DNA of 64,000 nt from positions 1 to 64,000 of the forward strand of contig JANQMD010000042.1 in the NCBI GenBank assembly GCA_028280265.1. The letters run 5' to 3'. The notes under the pieces are model-generated. The model was not told the DNA's origin. It searched no databases and saw only the letters and a list, made by a program, of their open reading frames with translations. The stretch is from Flavobacteriaceae bacterium (GTDB lineage: Bacteria > Bacteroidota > Bacteroidia > Flavobacteriales > Flavobacteriaceae). Positions 9,466 through 18,348 of this stretch are shown here, in pieces (position 1 is the stretch's first letter; every line of letters begins with the position of its first letter). Both the position numbers and the translations under genes were made by a program.

Positions 9466-10449
9466 ATGAGTAAATTAAAAGACGCAAGAGTTCTCGTTAT
9501 CGGTGGAGCTGGATTTATTGGAGGTTTCGTAGTAAGTGAATTGTTGAAACACGACGTGAAAGAAGTTGTTATTTATGACAATTTTGCCAGAGGAAAACAG
9601 GATAATATCGAGCAAAGCCTCAAAGATCCTAGATGTTCCATATTCCCGTTTGGAGGAGATGTAAGAGAAACAGATATTTTAGACAGTGCTATGCAAGGAG
9701 TGGACTATGTATTTCATTTAGCAGCCATGTGGTTATTGCACTGTAAAGACTTCCCTAGAACTGCTTTTGACGTGAATATCGCTGGAACCTACAACGTATT
9801 GGAAGCTTGTGTGAAAAACAATATTAAAAAGTTAATATCTTCGTCATCAGCTTCAGTCTATGGAGATGCAGTAGAAGTTCCAATGACTGAAGACCACCCA
9901 TTTAACAATAAGAATTTTTACGGAGCTACTAAAATTGCTGGAGAAGCAATGGCAACTGCATTCAACGACAGATACGGTTTAGAAGTGGTAAGCTTGCGTT
10001 ACATGAATGTGTATGGTCCAGGACAAGATCAACATGCAGTGTATAGTGGGGTAGTCCCTATTATGTTGAATAAAATTGAAGCAGGAGAGCAACCTATAAT
10101 CAACGGTGATGGTAGTCAAGCATACGATTTTATTTATGTAGAAGATGTGGCAAGAGCAAATGTAGCAGCCTTAGAGGCAGATATGAAAATTGGAAATTAC
10201 AATGTAGGTACAGAAATACAAACATCGATCAAGCAATTGTGTGATACGATTTTAGAATTAAAGGAGTCGGATTTAGAAGTTAAATATGTTCCATATTCTA
10301 AAGATGATGCGAGAGCTTTGGTTCAAAATAGAATTGGATCTAGACAAAAAGCCGAAAAAGAAATCAACTTCTTATACAAGTATTCTCTAAAAGAAGGTCT
10401 AACCAAATTAATTGAGTGGAGAAAGGAAGTAGGAATCGATCAACAGTAA
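9466..10449 (+). CDS. NAD-dependent nucleotide-sugar epimerase/dehydratase (SDR)
   Basis: Extended SDR of 327 residues with the NAD motif GGAGFIGG (13-20), a SSSSAS segment (125-130) and catalytic Y152/K156. MNVYGPGQDQHAVYSGVVP is typical of UDP-glucose 4-epimerase relatives. It lies between lhgO and the WbpE-like aminotransferase, with short gaps of 8 and 12 bases, so it probably acts on the 3-amino or 3-acetamido uronic acid pathway or its neighbour sugar. It is clearly distinct from the SDRs at 195 and 1356. The exact substrate and stereochemistry cannot be read from sequence. Confidence 0.75.
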   Translation: MSKLKDARVLVIGGAGFIGGFVVSELLKHDVKEVVIYDNFARGKQDNIEQSLKDPRCSIFPFGGDVRETDILDSAMQGVDYVFHLAAMWLLHCKDFPRTAFDVNIAGTYNVLEACVKNNIKKLISSSSASVYGDAVEVPMTEDHPFNNKNFYGATKIAGEAMATAFNDRYGLEVVSLRYMNVYGPGQDQHAVYSGVVPIMLNKIEAGEQPIINGDGSQAYDFIYVEDVARANVAALEADMKIGNYNVGTEIQTSIKQLCDTILELKESDLEVKYVPYSKDDARALVQNRIGSRQKAEKEINFLYKYSLKEGLTKLIEWRKEVGIDQQ

Positions 10450-10461
10450 GACATAAATATC

Positions 10462-11580
10462 ATGATGAAAATCCCATTAATCAAACCGTATATAACCAAA
10501 GAAATTGAAGAAGGAGTTATCAAAGTTCTTCGAAGTGGTTATTTGACGGAAGGCCCTGTTACAAGAGAACTTCAAAGTCGCCTTAAGGACTTTCTAAATG
10601 TAGACCATTGTTTAGCAGTTACATCTGCAACTACAGGACTTGAAGTAGCATTAAGAGCATTAAATATCGGAGAAGGCGACGAGGTAATTGTTCCTGATTA
10701 TACATATCCGGCCACAGCGTCAGTTGTTTCCATTGTAGGCGCAAAAGCTGTGATTGTTGATGTGAACAAAGAAGATATGCTTATCAATTATGATGAAATA
10801 GAAAAGAATATTACTGACAGCACAAAAGCGATCATTCCAGTTTCATTATTTGGAGCCCCACTGGACTATACACGATTAAATGAGATTCGAGAAAAGTATA
10901 ATTTGAAAATCGTTGAAGATGCCGCATGTTCGATAGGAGCTGTTTATAAAGGTGTAAAAGTGGGCAACCATGCAGATATTACTGTATTCTCTTTACATCC
11001 TAGAAAGTTTATTACCACTGGCGAAGGAGGAATTGTGACCACGAATAACAAAGAATGGGCAGAATGGATTGATTCTTACAAACATTTTGGGATGGATATG
11101 ACTGGCGCGTCAAGAGAAGGAATCCATTTTAGTAACATTGGAACAAATTATAAGTTAACGAATATTCAAGCTGCAGTTGGTTTGGGTCAATTAGGTGTCA
11201 TTGATGAGCTTTTGAGCAGAAGAATTGAGCTAGCTAATAATTATAAGAAATTAGTCAACCAAGTGGATGGAATCTCACTTCCACAAGTATTAAATCCACA
11301 ACCCAATTGTCAACATTCTTTCCAGACCTATGTGGTGTATGTGGAAGACAGAGATAGAGTGATGAAAGAAATGCGTGCCAAAGGAATCGAGGTTCAAATA
11401 GGCTCGTACTCACTTCACATGCACAAAGCGTATGATGGGAGTCACCCTGATATTGAGGTAAAAGGAGATTTAAAAAATAGTGCATGGTGTTATAATCACG
11501 CCTTAGCGCTTCCTTTGTACAATGATTTGACATTTGAACAACAAGAAGAAGTGATCAACGAATTAAAAGCTATTTTATAA
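10462..11580 (+). CDS. wbpE: PLP-dependent sugar 3-aminotransferase (WbpE-like, DegT/DnrJ/EryC1/StrS family)
   Basis: DegT-family aminotransferase of 372 residues. The TSATTGLEVAL segment (54-64) binds the cofactor phosphate, VEDAACSIGA (151-160) contributes the PLP-contacting aspartate, and Schiff-base lysine K182 sits in HPRKFITTGEGG. In the WbpB-WbpE couple the aminotransferase aminates the 3-keto uronic acid with glutamate, producing 2-oxoglutarate. Its place downstream of wlbA and lhgO supports that role. ATG ATG gives two adjacent possible starts. A 4-aminotransferase reaction on another keto-sugar is the alternative; the PglE homologue at 37757 is the better candidate for that. Confidence 0.8.
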   Translation: MMKIPLIKPYITKEIEEGVIKVLRSGYLTEGPVTRELQSRLKDFLNVDHCLAVTSATTGLEVALRALNIGEGDEVIVPDYTYPATASVVSIVGAKAVIVDVNKEDMLINYDEIEKNITDSTKAIIPVSLFGAPLDYTRLNEIREKYNLKIVEDAACSIGAVYKGVKVGNHADITVFSLHPRKFITTGEGGIVTTNNKEWAEWIDSYKHFGMDMTGASREGIHFSNIGTNYKLTNIQAAVGLGQLGVIDELLSRRIELANNYKKLVNQVDGISLPQVLNPQPNCQHSFQTYVVYVEDRDRVMKEMRAKGIEVQIGSYSLHMHKAYDGSHPDIEVKGDLKNSAWCYNHALALPLYNDLTFEQQEEVINELKAIL

Positions 11581-13482
11581 ATGTGTGGAATAGTAGGGGT
11601 TTTTAATCTAAATCAAAATACAGTTCATAGAGATGTATTAAAATCTATGACCGAAAAGATTGCTCACCGAGGCCCAGATGGACAAGGATATTTTTTGAGT
11701 GATCATATTGGTTTGGCACATAAAAGACTTGCTATTCTCGATGTGTCCGACAAAGGAGCTCAACCCATGAGTTCTAAAAATAACAAGTGGACTATTATAT
11801 TCAACGGATGTATTTATAACTTCTCTGAGTTAAAGCAAGAGTTAAAATCAAAAGGACACACATTTTTATCTGAAACAGATACTGAGGTAATCTGTGAAGG
11901 TTTAGACGAGTACGGACCATCTTTTTTTGAAAGATTGAATGGAATGTTTGCAGTCGCTGCATGGAACAGTGAAGACAAAGAGCTCTACTTGAGTAGAGAC
12001 CGTTTTGGTATCAAACCTTTGTACTATTGGTTTAATGGCTCTACTCTTTGCTTTTCTAGTGAGATAAAGGCAATCATTGAACATCCTGATTACAAAATAG
12101 ATGTTGATTTAAAAGCATTAAACGAATATTTCACATTTCAAAATGTTTTTTCTTACAATACTCTCTTTAAGGGTGTTACAATGTTGCCCCCAGCTAATAC
12201 TGTTAAAGTTGATCAGAAAAGTACTTTTATAGAGCATAACTCATGGTGGGACTATGATTTTACTCAGACAGATGAGTCGATGTCTTCTGAAGATGCAGTA
12301 AAGGAAACTAAGAGGCTATTCAAGCAGGCTGTTACCAGACAAATGATAGCAGATGTCCCTGTAGGATCTTATTTATCAGGAGGAATGGATTCAGGTTCTA
12401 TTACTGCGGTTGCAAGTGAACACTTAGATAGACTTTCTACTTTTACTTGTGGTTTTGATATGAGTGAAGTTACAGGTAGAGAAACTAACTTTGATGAGAG
12501 AAGAGATGCTGAGTTAATGGCAAATTACTTTAAGACGGAGCATTTTGAACAGGTGATGAATGCAGGTGATATTAGATGGTCATTGCCTAAATTAGTATAT
12601 CATTTGGAAGATTTACGAGTTGGAATGTCGTATCCAAACTATTATATTTCCAGATTGGCATCTAAGTTTGTTAAAGTATGTTTACAAGGTACAGGAGGAG
12701 ACGAGTTATTTGGTGGATATCCTTGGCGTTATTATAAAGTTTTTGATTCTTTAGATCAGCAAGAATTTTTTGATCAATATTATGACTTTTGGCAGCGTTT
12801 GGTCCCAGACAATGAGAAAGAAGAATTATTTAAAGAAGATACTTTTAAGAAAATTGATGTCGATGAGCCGCGTAAAGTTTTTGAAAAAGTGTTTACTTTT
12901 AATGATAAATTAAAGTATGACACTCCTGAGCAACATATTAATAATTCTCTATACTTTGAAATAAAAACGTTTTTACCTGGTTTATTTTTAGTTGGTGATA
13001 AATTGGCAATGGCTCATGGGCTTGAAGAAAGATTTCCTTTTATGGATAATGACTTGGTAGATTTTGCAATGAAAGTACCAGTTAAACATAAGCTAGGGAA
13101 TCTACAAAGAGAGATTGAAAAAATTGATGAGAATCAAACTTCAAGTAAAAAGAAGACAATTTCTTATCGTGAATTTGATGACGGTAAAAATGTGCTTAGA
13201 AAAGCAATGTCTGATTTTATACCTGATCAAATTATTAATAGAAAAAAGCAAGGTTTTTCTGCTCCTGATGAGAGCTGGTATAGAGGAGAAAACGCTAATT
13301 ATGTGAAAGAGTTATTATTAGGCGATGAAACTGTTAGTACGAAGTATATCAATAAACAATATATATACAAAATAGTAAAGGAACATATTGAAGAACATAT
13401 AAATCATCGTTTATTAATATGGTCCTTTATGAATTTTGAATGGTGGTGCAGAATATTTTTAAATGGAGAATCTATTCAATAA
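11581..13482 (+). CDS. asnB: Asparagine-synthase-like glutamine amidotransferase (probable uronic acid amidation)
   Basis: A 633-residue class II glutamine amidotransferase fused to an AMP-forming synthetase domain. The N-terminal nucleophile is Cys2 (MCGIVGVFN). RGPDGQG (30-36) and a conserved Asp (D100) line the glutaminase pocket, and the PP-loop SGGMDS is at 266-271. Related proteins in O-antigen loci (WbpS, WbtH) convert GalNAcA residues to the amide, which suits the TviB/TviC genes here better than housekeeping asparagine synthesis. Oddity: the usual NGEIYN motif reads NGCIYN, so the glutamine-binding Glu is Cys77. It starts right after the aminotransferase stop. Confidence 0.8.
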   Translation: MCGIVGVFNLNQNTVHRDVLKSMTEKIAHRGPDGQGYFLSDHIGLAHKRLAILDVSDKGAQPMSSKNNKWTIIFNGCIYNFSELKQELKSKGHTFLSETDTEVICEGLDEYGPSFFERLNGMFAVAAWNSEDKELYLSRDRFGIKPLYYWFNGSTLCFSSEIKAIIEHPDYKIDVDLKALNEYFTFQNVFSYNTLFKGVTMLPPANTVKVDQKSTFIEHNSWWDYDFTQTDESMSSEDAVKETKRLFKQAVTRQMIADVPVGSYLSGGMDSGSITAVASEHLDRLSTFTCGFDMSEVTGRETNFDERRDAELMANYFKTEHFEQVMNAGDIRWSLPKLVYHLEDLRVGMSYPNYYISRLASKFVKVCLQGTGGDELFGGYPWRYYKVFDSLDQQEFFDQYYDFWQRLVPDNEKEELFKEDTFKKIDVDEPRKVFEKVFTFNDKLKYDTPEQHINNSLYFEIKTFLPGLFLVGDKLAMAHGLEERFPFMDNDLVDFAMKVPVKHKLGNLQREIEKIDENQTSSKKKTISYREFDDGKNVLRKAMSDFIPDQIINRKKQGFSAPDESWYRGENANYVKELLLGDETVSTKYINKQYIYKIVKEHIEEHINHRLLIWSFMNFEWWCRIFLNGESIQ

Positions 13483-13966
13483 AATAAAGAAGATTTTATT
13501 TGCAAAAAGAAGTGACATGAAAACTCAATACAATAGAGTTTTACCTGTTAACGAGCTTTTGAGTGATAGATGGGAAAAGGCAGATTACTTGGGTTTTGGC
13601 AAAAAGACAAGTATTTATGACAGCTCCATTGTATTTGGAAATGTGACTGTTGGAGAGAATACATGGATTGGACCATATACCATATTAGATGGTTCTGGAG
13701 ACTTAACCATAGGAAGCAATTGTTCCATTTCTACAGGTGTCCAGATTTATACTCATGACACTGTTCAATGGGCTATTTCAGGAGGAAAAGAACCTTATGA
13801 ATATAATGCGACAATTATAGAAGACAATTGTTATTTAGGACCCAATACCACAGTTGCGAAAGGAGTTACTTTAGGAAAAGGAACTGTTGTTGGAGCCAAT
13901 AGCTTCGTAAATAAATCATTCCCAGAGGGAAGTAAAATTGCCGGGAACCCGGCAAAAGAAATATAA
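13463..13966 (+). CDS. Left-handed beta-helix acyltransferase (possible WbpD-role N-acetyltransferase)
   Basis: Hexapeptide-repeat protein of 167 residues. Regular IGxxx-type turns run from about 55 to 160, and the C-terminal GNPAKEI cap is typical of sugar O/N-acetyltransferases. H98 in YTHD is the likely general base, and acetyl-CoA would be the donor. The WlbA/WbpE pathway needs an N-acetyltransferase (WbpD) and this is the only candidate in the cluster. The annotated start overlaps the end of the amidotransferase gene by 20 bases; a second Met at residue 19 (13517) would remove the overlap. O-acetylation of another sugar is the alternative. Confidence 0.7.
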   Translation: MENLFNKIKKILFAKRSDMKTQYNRVLPVNELLSDRWEKADYLGFGKKTSIYDSSIVFGNVTVGENTWIGPYTILDGSGDLTIGSNCSISTGVQIYTHDTVQWAISGGKEPYEYNATIIEDNCYLGPNTTVAKGVTLGKGTVVGANSFVNKSFPEGSKIAGNPAKEI

Positions 13967-13968
13967 TT

Positions 13969-15147
13969 ATGATTAAGCTACAACCAGATATACATAAAGC
14001 AGATTTACAGATTTGTAACAACTGTATTTATGATGAGCGAGTAAATGGAATACATTTTGACGAAGAGGGAGTCTGTAATTACTGTCACCAAATTGATGAT
14101 TTGAAAGATCAGTATGGAACAGGACAGAAAAAAGGAGAAGATCAGTTCGCTGCCATTGTAGAAAAAGTAAAAAAATCGGGAAAAGGAAAAAAATATGACT
14201 GTATCGTAGGAGTAAGTGGTGGTACTGATTCTTCTTACATGCTATACTTAAGCAAACAACTTGGTTTACGACCTTTAGCAGTTCACTATGACAATACATG
14301 GAACAGTGCCATAGCCACAGAAAATATTCGAAAAGTTTTATCCGCTCTTGATGTGGATTTGTATACACATGTTACCGATAACAAGGAAGCAGACGATATA
14401 TTCAAAGCCTTTTTTAAAGCAAGTGTTGCAGAAATAGAAGCTTCTACAGATTTAGCATTGGCCGAAACCATGTACAGAGCAGCTTCAAAATATGGGATAA
14501 AGTATGTTTTTGAAGGACACTCTTTTATCACAGAAGGAATTACACCGGTAGGAAGAAATTATTTTGATGGGAAGTATATTAAATCCATTCACAAGAAATA
14601 TGGATCCATGAAAATGAAGACCTACCCTCTCATGACGTTTTCTAGATTTTTATATTGGACGGTTTTCAAGCGAATCAAAAAAATTAGACCCTTTTGGTAT
14701 ATCAATTATAACAAGGAAGAAGCAAGAGCTTTCCTTGAAAAAGAATACGATTGGAAATACTACGGAGGACATCATTTAGAGAATAGAATGACTGCCTTTT
14801 TCCATAGTTATTATATGCCCATAAAGTTTAACACTGATTTTAGAAATAATACACTTTCAGCAAGAGTTAGAATGGGTAAGACGACAAGGGAGGAAGCTTG
14901 GAAAGAGTATAATACAGAACCACACCTTGAAGAAGATTTGTTGAATTACTTCAAAAAGAGGTTAGGATTGAGCGAAGAGGAGTTTCAGAGAATTATGGAT
15001 TTACCGCCTAAATCTTGGTACGAATTTCCTACATATAAAAAGAGATTTGAGTTATTAAGACCCTTGTTCTTTACGTTAGCCAAAGCAAATTTGGTTCCAA
15101 TGAGTTTTTATTTAAAGTATTGTTTCCCCGCTAAAAAGAATAAATAA
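13969..15147 (+). CDS. wbpG: N-acetyl sugar amidotransferase (WbpG/PseA type)
   Basis: ATP-pyrophosphatase of 392 residues that, with ammonia from HisH/HisF, converts a sugar N-acetyl group to an acetamidino group. An N-terminal zinc knuckle is formed by C16/C19 and C36/C39. The PP-loop SGGTDSS (83-89) binds ATP. The downstream VFEGHSFITEGI and the long C-terminal helical region fit the WbpG/PseA family. The stop overlaps the start of hisH by one base, and hisF follows, giving the canonical wbpG-hisH-hisF trio known from Pseudomonas O5-type O-antigen. Substrate here is probably the 2,3-diacetamido uronic acid. Confidence 0.88.
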   Translation: MIKLQPDIHKADLQICNNCIYDERVNGIHFDEEGVCNYCHQIDDLKDQYGTGQKKGEDQFAAIVEKVKKSGKGKKYDCIVGVSGGTDSSYMLYLSKQLGLRPLAVHYDNTWNSAIATENIRKVLSALDVDLYTHVTDNKEADDIFKAFFKASVAEIEASTDLALAETMYRAASKYGIKYVFEGHSFITEGITPVGRNYFDGKYIKSIHKKYGSMKMKTYPLMTFSRFLYWTVFKRIKKIRPFWYINYNKEEARAFLEKEYDWKYYGGHHLENRMTAFFHSYYMPIKFNTDFRNNTLSARVRMGKTTREEAWKEYNTEPHLEEDLLNYFKKRLGLSEEEFQRIMDLPPKSWYEFPTYKKRFELLRPLFFTLAKANLVPMSFYLKYCFPAKKNK

Positions 15148-15755
15148 TGATTACAATTGTGGACTATGGAATGGGGAATTTAGGCTCTGTGCTTAACATG
15201 TTTAAGAGAATTGGAGTAGATTCAGAGATTACCGCAGACCTAGGAAAAATAAAAGAAGCAACAAAACTTTTGTTACCCGGAGTAGGTGCTTTTGATAATG
15301 CTATGAAACTCATCAATGGATCCGGATTAAGAGAAGTTCTAGATTATAAAGTCCTCGAAGAAAAAGTTCCGGTTTTAGGTATTTGTTTAGGAATGCAATT
15401 GTTAACTCTCGAAAGTGAAGAAGGGAAAGAAAAAGGTTTGGGGTGGATCAACGCAAAAACCACAAAGTTCAACTTTGAAGATAATCAGTTAAAAATTCCG
15501 CATATGGGTTGGAACAGAGTATTTTCCAATCAACCGAATCCACTGACTGATCAATTACCAGAAGAGCCTCGCTTTTATTTTGTGCATTCTTACTATGTGA
15601 AAGTAACAAATGAAGAGGATTCAATTTTAAAAACACATTATGGTTTTGATTTTGATTCGGGTATTCATCACGATAATGTATACGGAGCCCAGTTTCACCC
15701 GGAAAAGAGTCACAAATTTGGAATGAAGTTGTTAGAGAACTTCTCTAAGATATAG
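15147..15755 (+). CDS. hisH: HisH-like glutaminase subunit of the amidino-sugar system
   Basis: Class I glutamine amidotransferase of 202 residues with catalytic C80 (LGICLGMQ), H184 and E186 (AQFHPEKS). It shows the HisH pattern VDYGMGNLGSV at the N-terminus and the oxyanion segment PGVGAFD (44-50). It overlaps wbpG by one base and is followed three bases later by a HisF paralogue. No other histidine genes are nearby. It probably supplies ammonia through the HisF barrel to WbpG rather than to histidine synthesis. Confidence 0.88.
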   Translation: MITIVDYGMGNLGSVLNMFKRIGVDSEITADLGKIKEATKLLLPGVGAFDNAMKLINGSGLREVLDYKVLEEKVPVLGICLGMQLLTLESEEGKEKGLGWINAKTTKFNFEDNQLKIPHMGWNRVFSNQPNPLTDQLPEEPRFYFVHSYYVKVTNEEDSILKTHYGFDFDSGIHHDNVYGAQFHPEKSHKFGMKLLENFSKI

Positions 15756-15758
15756 ACT

Positions 15759-16523
15759 ATGTTAGAAACACGCGTAATTCCTTGTCTCTTGTTAAAAGGA
15801 GATAGTTTAGTAAAGACAGTGAATTTTAAAAAGCCGTCTTACATTGGTGATCCTATCAATACTGCCAGAATATTTAATGAATTAGAGGTAGATGAACTGA
15901 CAGTTTTAGATATTGAGGCAACCAATACTAGGTCAAAGCCTAATTTTAAGGTTCTCGCAGAGTTGGCTAATGAATGCTTTATGCCTCTTGCTTATGGAGG
16001 CGGAGTGAGAAGTTTTGAAGATGCCAAAAAGATTTTTCAAATCGGAATAGAGAAAGTTATCATTAACTCTTATATGTATGAAAAGCCAGAGTTTATTACC
16101 GAATTGGCCAATCATTTTGGAAATCAGGCAATTGTTGCTTCTCTAGATATCAAGAAAAACTTCTTCGGAAAGTATGAGCTATATTCTCATGCAGGGAAGA
16201 AAAAGCAAAAAAAGGATATTATTTCGTGGGTTCAAGAATTAGAAAAGTTAGGTGCAGGAGAGATTTTATTAACAGCCATACATCAAGAAGGTACATGGAA
16301 GGGTTTTGATGTAGATTTGGTTCGTAAAATATCAGAAGCAGTCAACATACCGGTTATTGCAAATGGCGGTGCAGGTTCTATTGAGCACATAGAAAAAGTA
16401 GTAAAACAAGCCAACGCATCGGCAGTAACTTTAGGTAGCATGATTGTTTATCAAAGTAAAGGGATGGGAGTTTTAATAAATTTTCCTGATCAAAAGAAGT
16501 TGCAAAATGTTTTAAACTCTTAG
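15759..16523 (+). CDS. hisF: HisF-like ammonia-channel subunit lacking a histidine-pathway catalytic Asp
   Basis: TIM-barrel protein of 254 residues homologous to the imidazole-glycerol-phosphate synthase cyclase. Phosphate-site phrases are retained (YGGGVRS, ANGGAGS, GSMIVY). The strand-1 position that carries the catalytic Asp11 in authentic HisF is leucine (IPCLLLKGD), and the segment after it, KKPSYIGDP, is the form seen in amidino-sugar paralogues. The second Asp, in SLDIKK, remains. It therefore probably serves as the ammonia conduit for the wbpG product. It ends the cluster's nucleotide-sugar half, 14 bases before the FAD protein. Confidence 0.87.
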   Translation: MLETRVIPCLLLKGDSLVKTVNFKKPSYIGDPINTARIFNELEVDELTVLDIEATNTRSKPNFKVLAELANECFMPLAYGGGVRSFEDAKKIFQIGIEKVIINSYMYEKPEFITELANHFGNQAIVASLDIKKNFFGKYELYSHAGKKKQKKDIISWVQELEKLGAGEILLTAIHQEGTWKGFDVDLVRKISEAVNIPVIANGGAGSIEHIEKVVKQANASAVTLGSMIVYQSKGMGVLINFPDQKKLQNVLNS

Positions 16524-16537
16524 AATAGAGGTTAATA

Positions 16538-17629
16538 ATGAAAGAAGAAGATAAAATAAACTCTTTTGATATTTTAATAGTTGGAACTAGCCCAGTTATG
16601 CTACTGGAAGCATACTTTCAATCTAAAAAAGGTAAAAAAGTTTTAGTAATTGAAAAAGAGAATGAAATAGGAGGGGCTTGGAAAGTTGTCAAAAAATTTG
16701 AATATGAAATGGATAATGGTCCTCATTTATTATATACACTAAATAAGGATACATCTAGGTTGATTAAATTTTTAGAGCAAACTGTTGGAATAAAATTTCA
16801 AGCGTTTAAACCACAACCAAAGGCAGAAAAATCATTTTTTTTTAATACACCAGAATTAAATTATTCTCATTATGCTCAGTTGACTTCACCAGTTGATTTT
16901 ATTAAATTCTTCATTAAGCTTTTTCTGTATTCTTTTTCTTTTTTACGATATAAGATATTTCGAAAAAGTGGGATAGTTTATAAGTACCCGATCGAAAATT
17001 GTAAAGGTATGCTAGCCTCTTTTGATAAAGAAATAAAGAAAAAAGAAAGCGATATAATAACTAATGCCACTTTAGAAAAAGTTTTTGTAGAAAAAGAAAA
17101 AATAATTGCTACAATAAATAGCAAAAACCTTGAGGTAAAAGAAATATATCTTTCTTCTCGAACAAATATTAAGGAGATATATTTTTACTCTAAAGAGCAC
17201 AAATTTAACCTTAAAGAACAAACCTTATCTCAAATATTTATAAGGGTTGAGGATAAAAGTTCTAAAAACTTTTCATATTTTAAGTTTTTGACACATAAAC
17301 ATTTTTATATAGCGGCCGATATTTCAAGTACAACAATTCCATCTATTAAAGAAAATCAAAAGATTATAGCTATTGCCTGTAACAAAAATGTTTCTAATCC
17401 TGATTCTATTCCTAATGAATTTGTATTAGATGAATTAATAAAATTCAATCTTTTAGATAAAAAAGCAAAGATTCTCGAAAGAGAAACAGATCATTACCGA
17501 ACTGCACAATTTGAAAAAGAAGATGTAGAGCAGATAAATAAAATCAGTAAGAGATTTGAAATAATTTATTACGATAATTTAATGAGAGGGTTTTTAAAAA
17601 CATTTAATAAATATTACAAAGAAACATGA
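16538..17629 (+). CDS. FAD/NAD(P)-binding Rossmann protein of unknown substrate
   Basis: A 363-residue protein with an N-terminal dinucleotide fold. DILIVGTSPV (11-20) replaces the usual GxGxxG by G-T-S-P. It is followed by VIEKENEIGGAW (37-48) and a MDNGPHLLY segment (59-67). This arrangement resembles amine-oxidase/UDP-galactopyranose-mutase-like flavoproteins, but no family-specific active site was recognised. The gene overlaps the deacetylase-like gene by four bases (ATGA), so the pair is probably translationally coupled. From here codon use becomes markedly A/T-rich. Function is unassigned; a redox or carrier role in polysaccharide decoration is possible. Confidence 0.6.
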   Translation: MKEEDKINSFDILIVGTSPVMLLEAYFQSKKGKKVLVIEKENEIGGAWKVVKKFEYEMDNGPHLLYTLNKDTSRLIKFLEQTVGIKFQAFKPQPKAEKSFFFNTPELNYSHYAQLTSPVDFIKFFIKLFLYSFSFLRYKIFRKSGIVYKYPIENCKGMLASFDKEIKKKESDIITNATLEKVFVEKEKIIATINSKNLEVKEIYLSSRTNIKEIYFYSKEHKFNLKEQTLSQIFIRVEDKSSKNFSYFKFLTHKHFYIAADISSTTIPSIKENQKIIAIACNKNVSNPDSIPNEFVLDELIKFNLLDKKAKILERETDHYRTAQFEKEDVEQINKISKRFEIIYYDNLMRGFLKTFNKYYKET

Positions 17630-18348
17630 GTCTAAAATTTACTTTTCAGGATATTGAACTTCAATATTCTAATGCTAAACAATTGGGGTATGAATTTATA
17701 ACATGTGAAGATTATTATCATCGATTAAATTCTGGCAACTCTAATTTTAATAAAACTGTTGTCAATAGAGTAGATATAGACTTCTCAGTTAAAAAAACAA
17801 AAACTCTTGTAGAAATATTTAATAGATTAGAAATAAAAGCTACATTTTTTTTGAGATTGCATGCTCCTGAATACAATCCTTTTTCTTTTGAAAATTATAA
17901 AATAATTAAGTCCATAGTTGAAAGTGGACATGAACTAGGGTATCACTCTGAAATAATTGATCAATCTGTTATCTGGAATGAAAAACCGGAAGAATGTTTA
18001 ACTAGAGATATTGATGTCATTAACAAAATGTTTGATGTTGAAATAAAAGGAATTGCAAGCCATGGGGGTATGACTGGCTTAAATAATTTGGATTTCTGGA
18101 AAAACCATAGAGCTGAAGACTTTGGATTGTTATATGAAACATATGATAATACAGAAACGTTCAAATTATTTAACACTGCTTTTTACATAAGCGATAGTGA
18201 ATGGATCAGATGGAAATGTTATGATAAAGGGAAGAGAGTAGAAGGAGATGAAAGATCATTTATTGAACATTTAACCGATGATGAACACCAGTTAGTATAT
18301 TTGCTAATTCATCCAGATACATATTATAAAGAGCATATATATGAATAA
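17626..18348 (+). CDS. Polysaccharide-deacetylase-like (NodB-fold) protein
   Basis: The 240-residue sequence contains a NodB-like metal-site layout: VDIDFS with D50/D52, then the strand IKATFFLRLH (70-79), then GHELGYHSE with H102 and H107. Further phrases, IASHGG and LIHPDTYY, match later NodB strands. Such enzymes remove N-acetyl groups from carbohydrates. It starts four bases inside the flavoprotein gene and overlaps the methyltransferase gene by eight bases. The active-site spacing is a little irregular, so deacetylase activity is likely but not certain. Confidence 0.6.
   Translation: MSLKFTFQDIELQYSNAKQLGYEFITCEDYYHRLNSGNSNFNKTVVNRVDIDFSVKKTKTLVEIFNRLEIKATFFLRLHAPEYNPFSFENYKIIKSIVESGHELGYHSEIIDQSVIWNEKPEECLTRDIDVINKMFDVEIKGIASHGGMTGLNNLDFWKNHRAEDFGLLYETYDNTETFKLFNTAFYISDSEWIRWKCYDKGKRVEGDERSFIEHLTDDEHQLVYLLIHPDTYYKEHIYE

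Noticed and set aside
11581..13482. Housekeeping asparagine synthetase
   Set aside because: Its position between a sugar aminotransferase and an acyltransferase, and known sugar-amidating relatives, make a polysaccharide role more likely; not excluded.
13973..14368. 131-codon minus-strand frame opposite wbpG
   Set aside because: It lies fully within a gene with clear zinc and PP-loop motifs, and its translation shows no recognisable domain.
15147..16523. hisH/hisF as histidine biosynthesis genes
   Set aside because: Coupled to wbpG in a sugar locus, no other his genes, and HisF lacks the catalytic Asp11.
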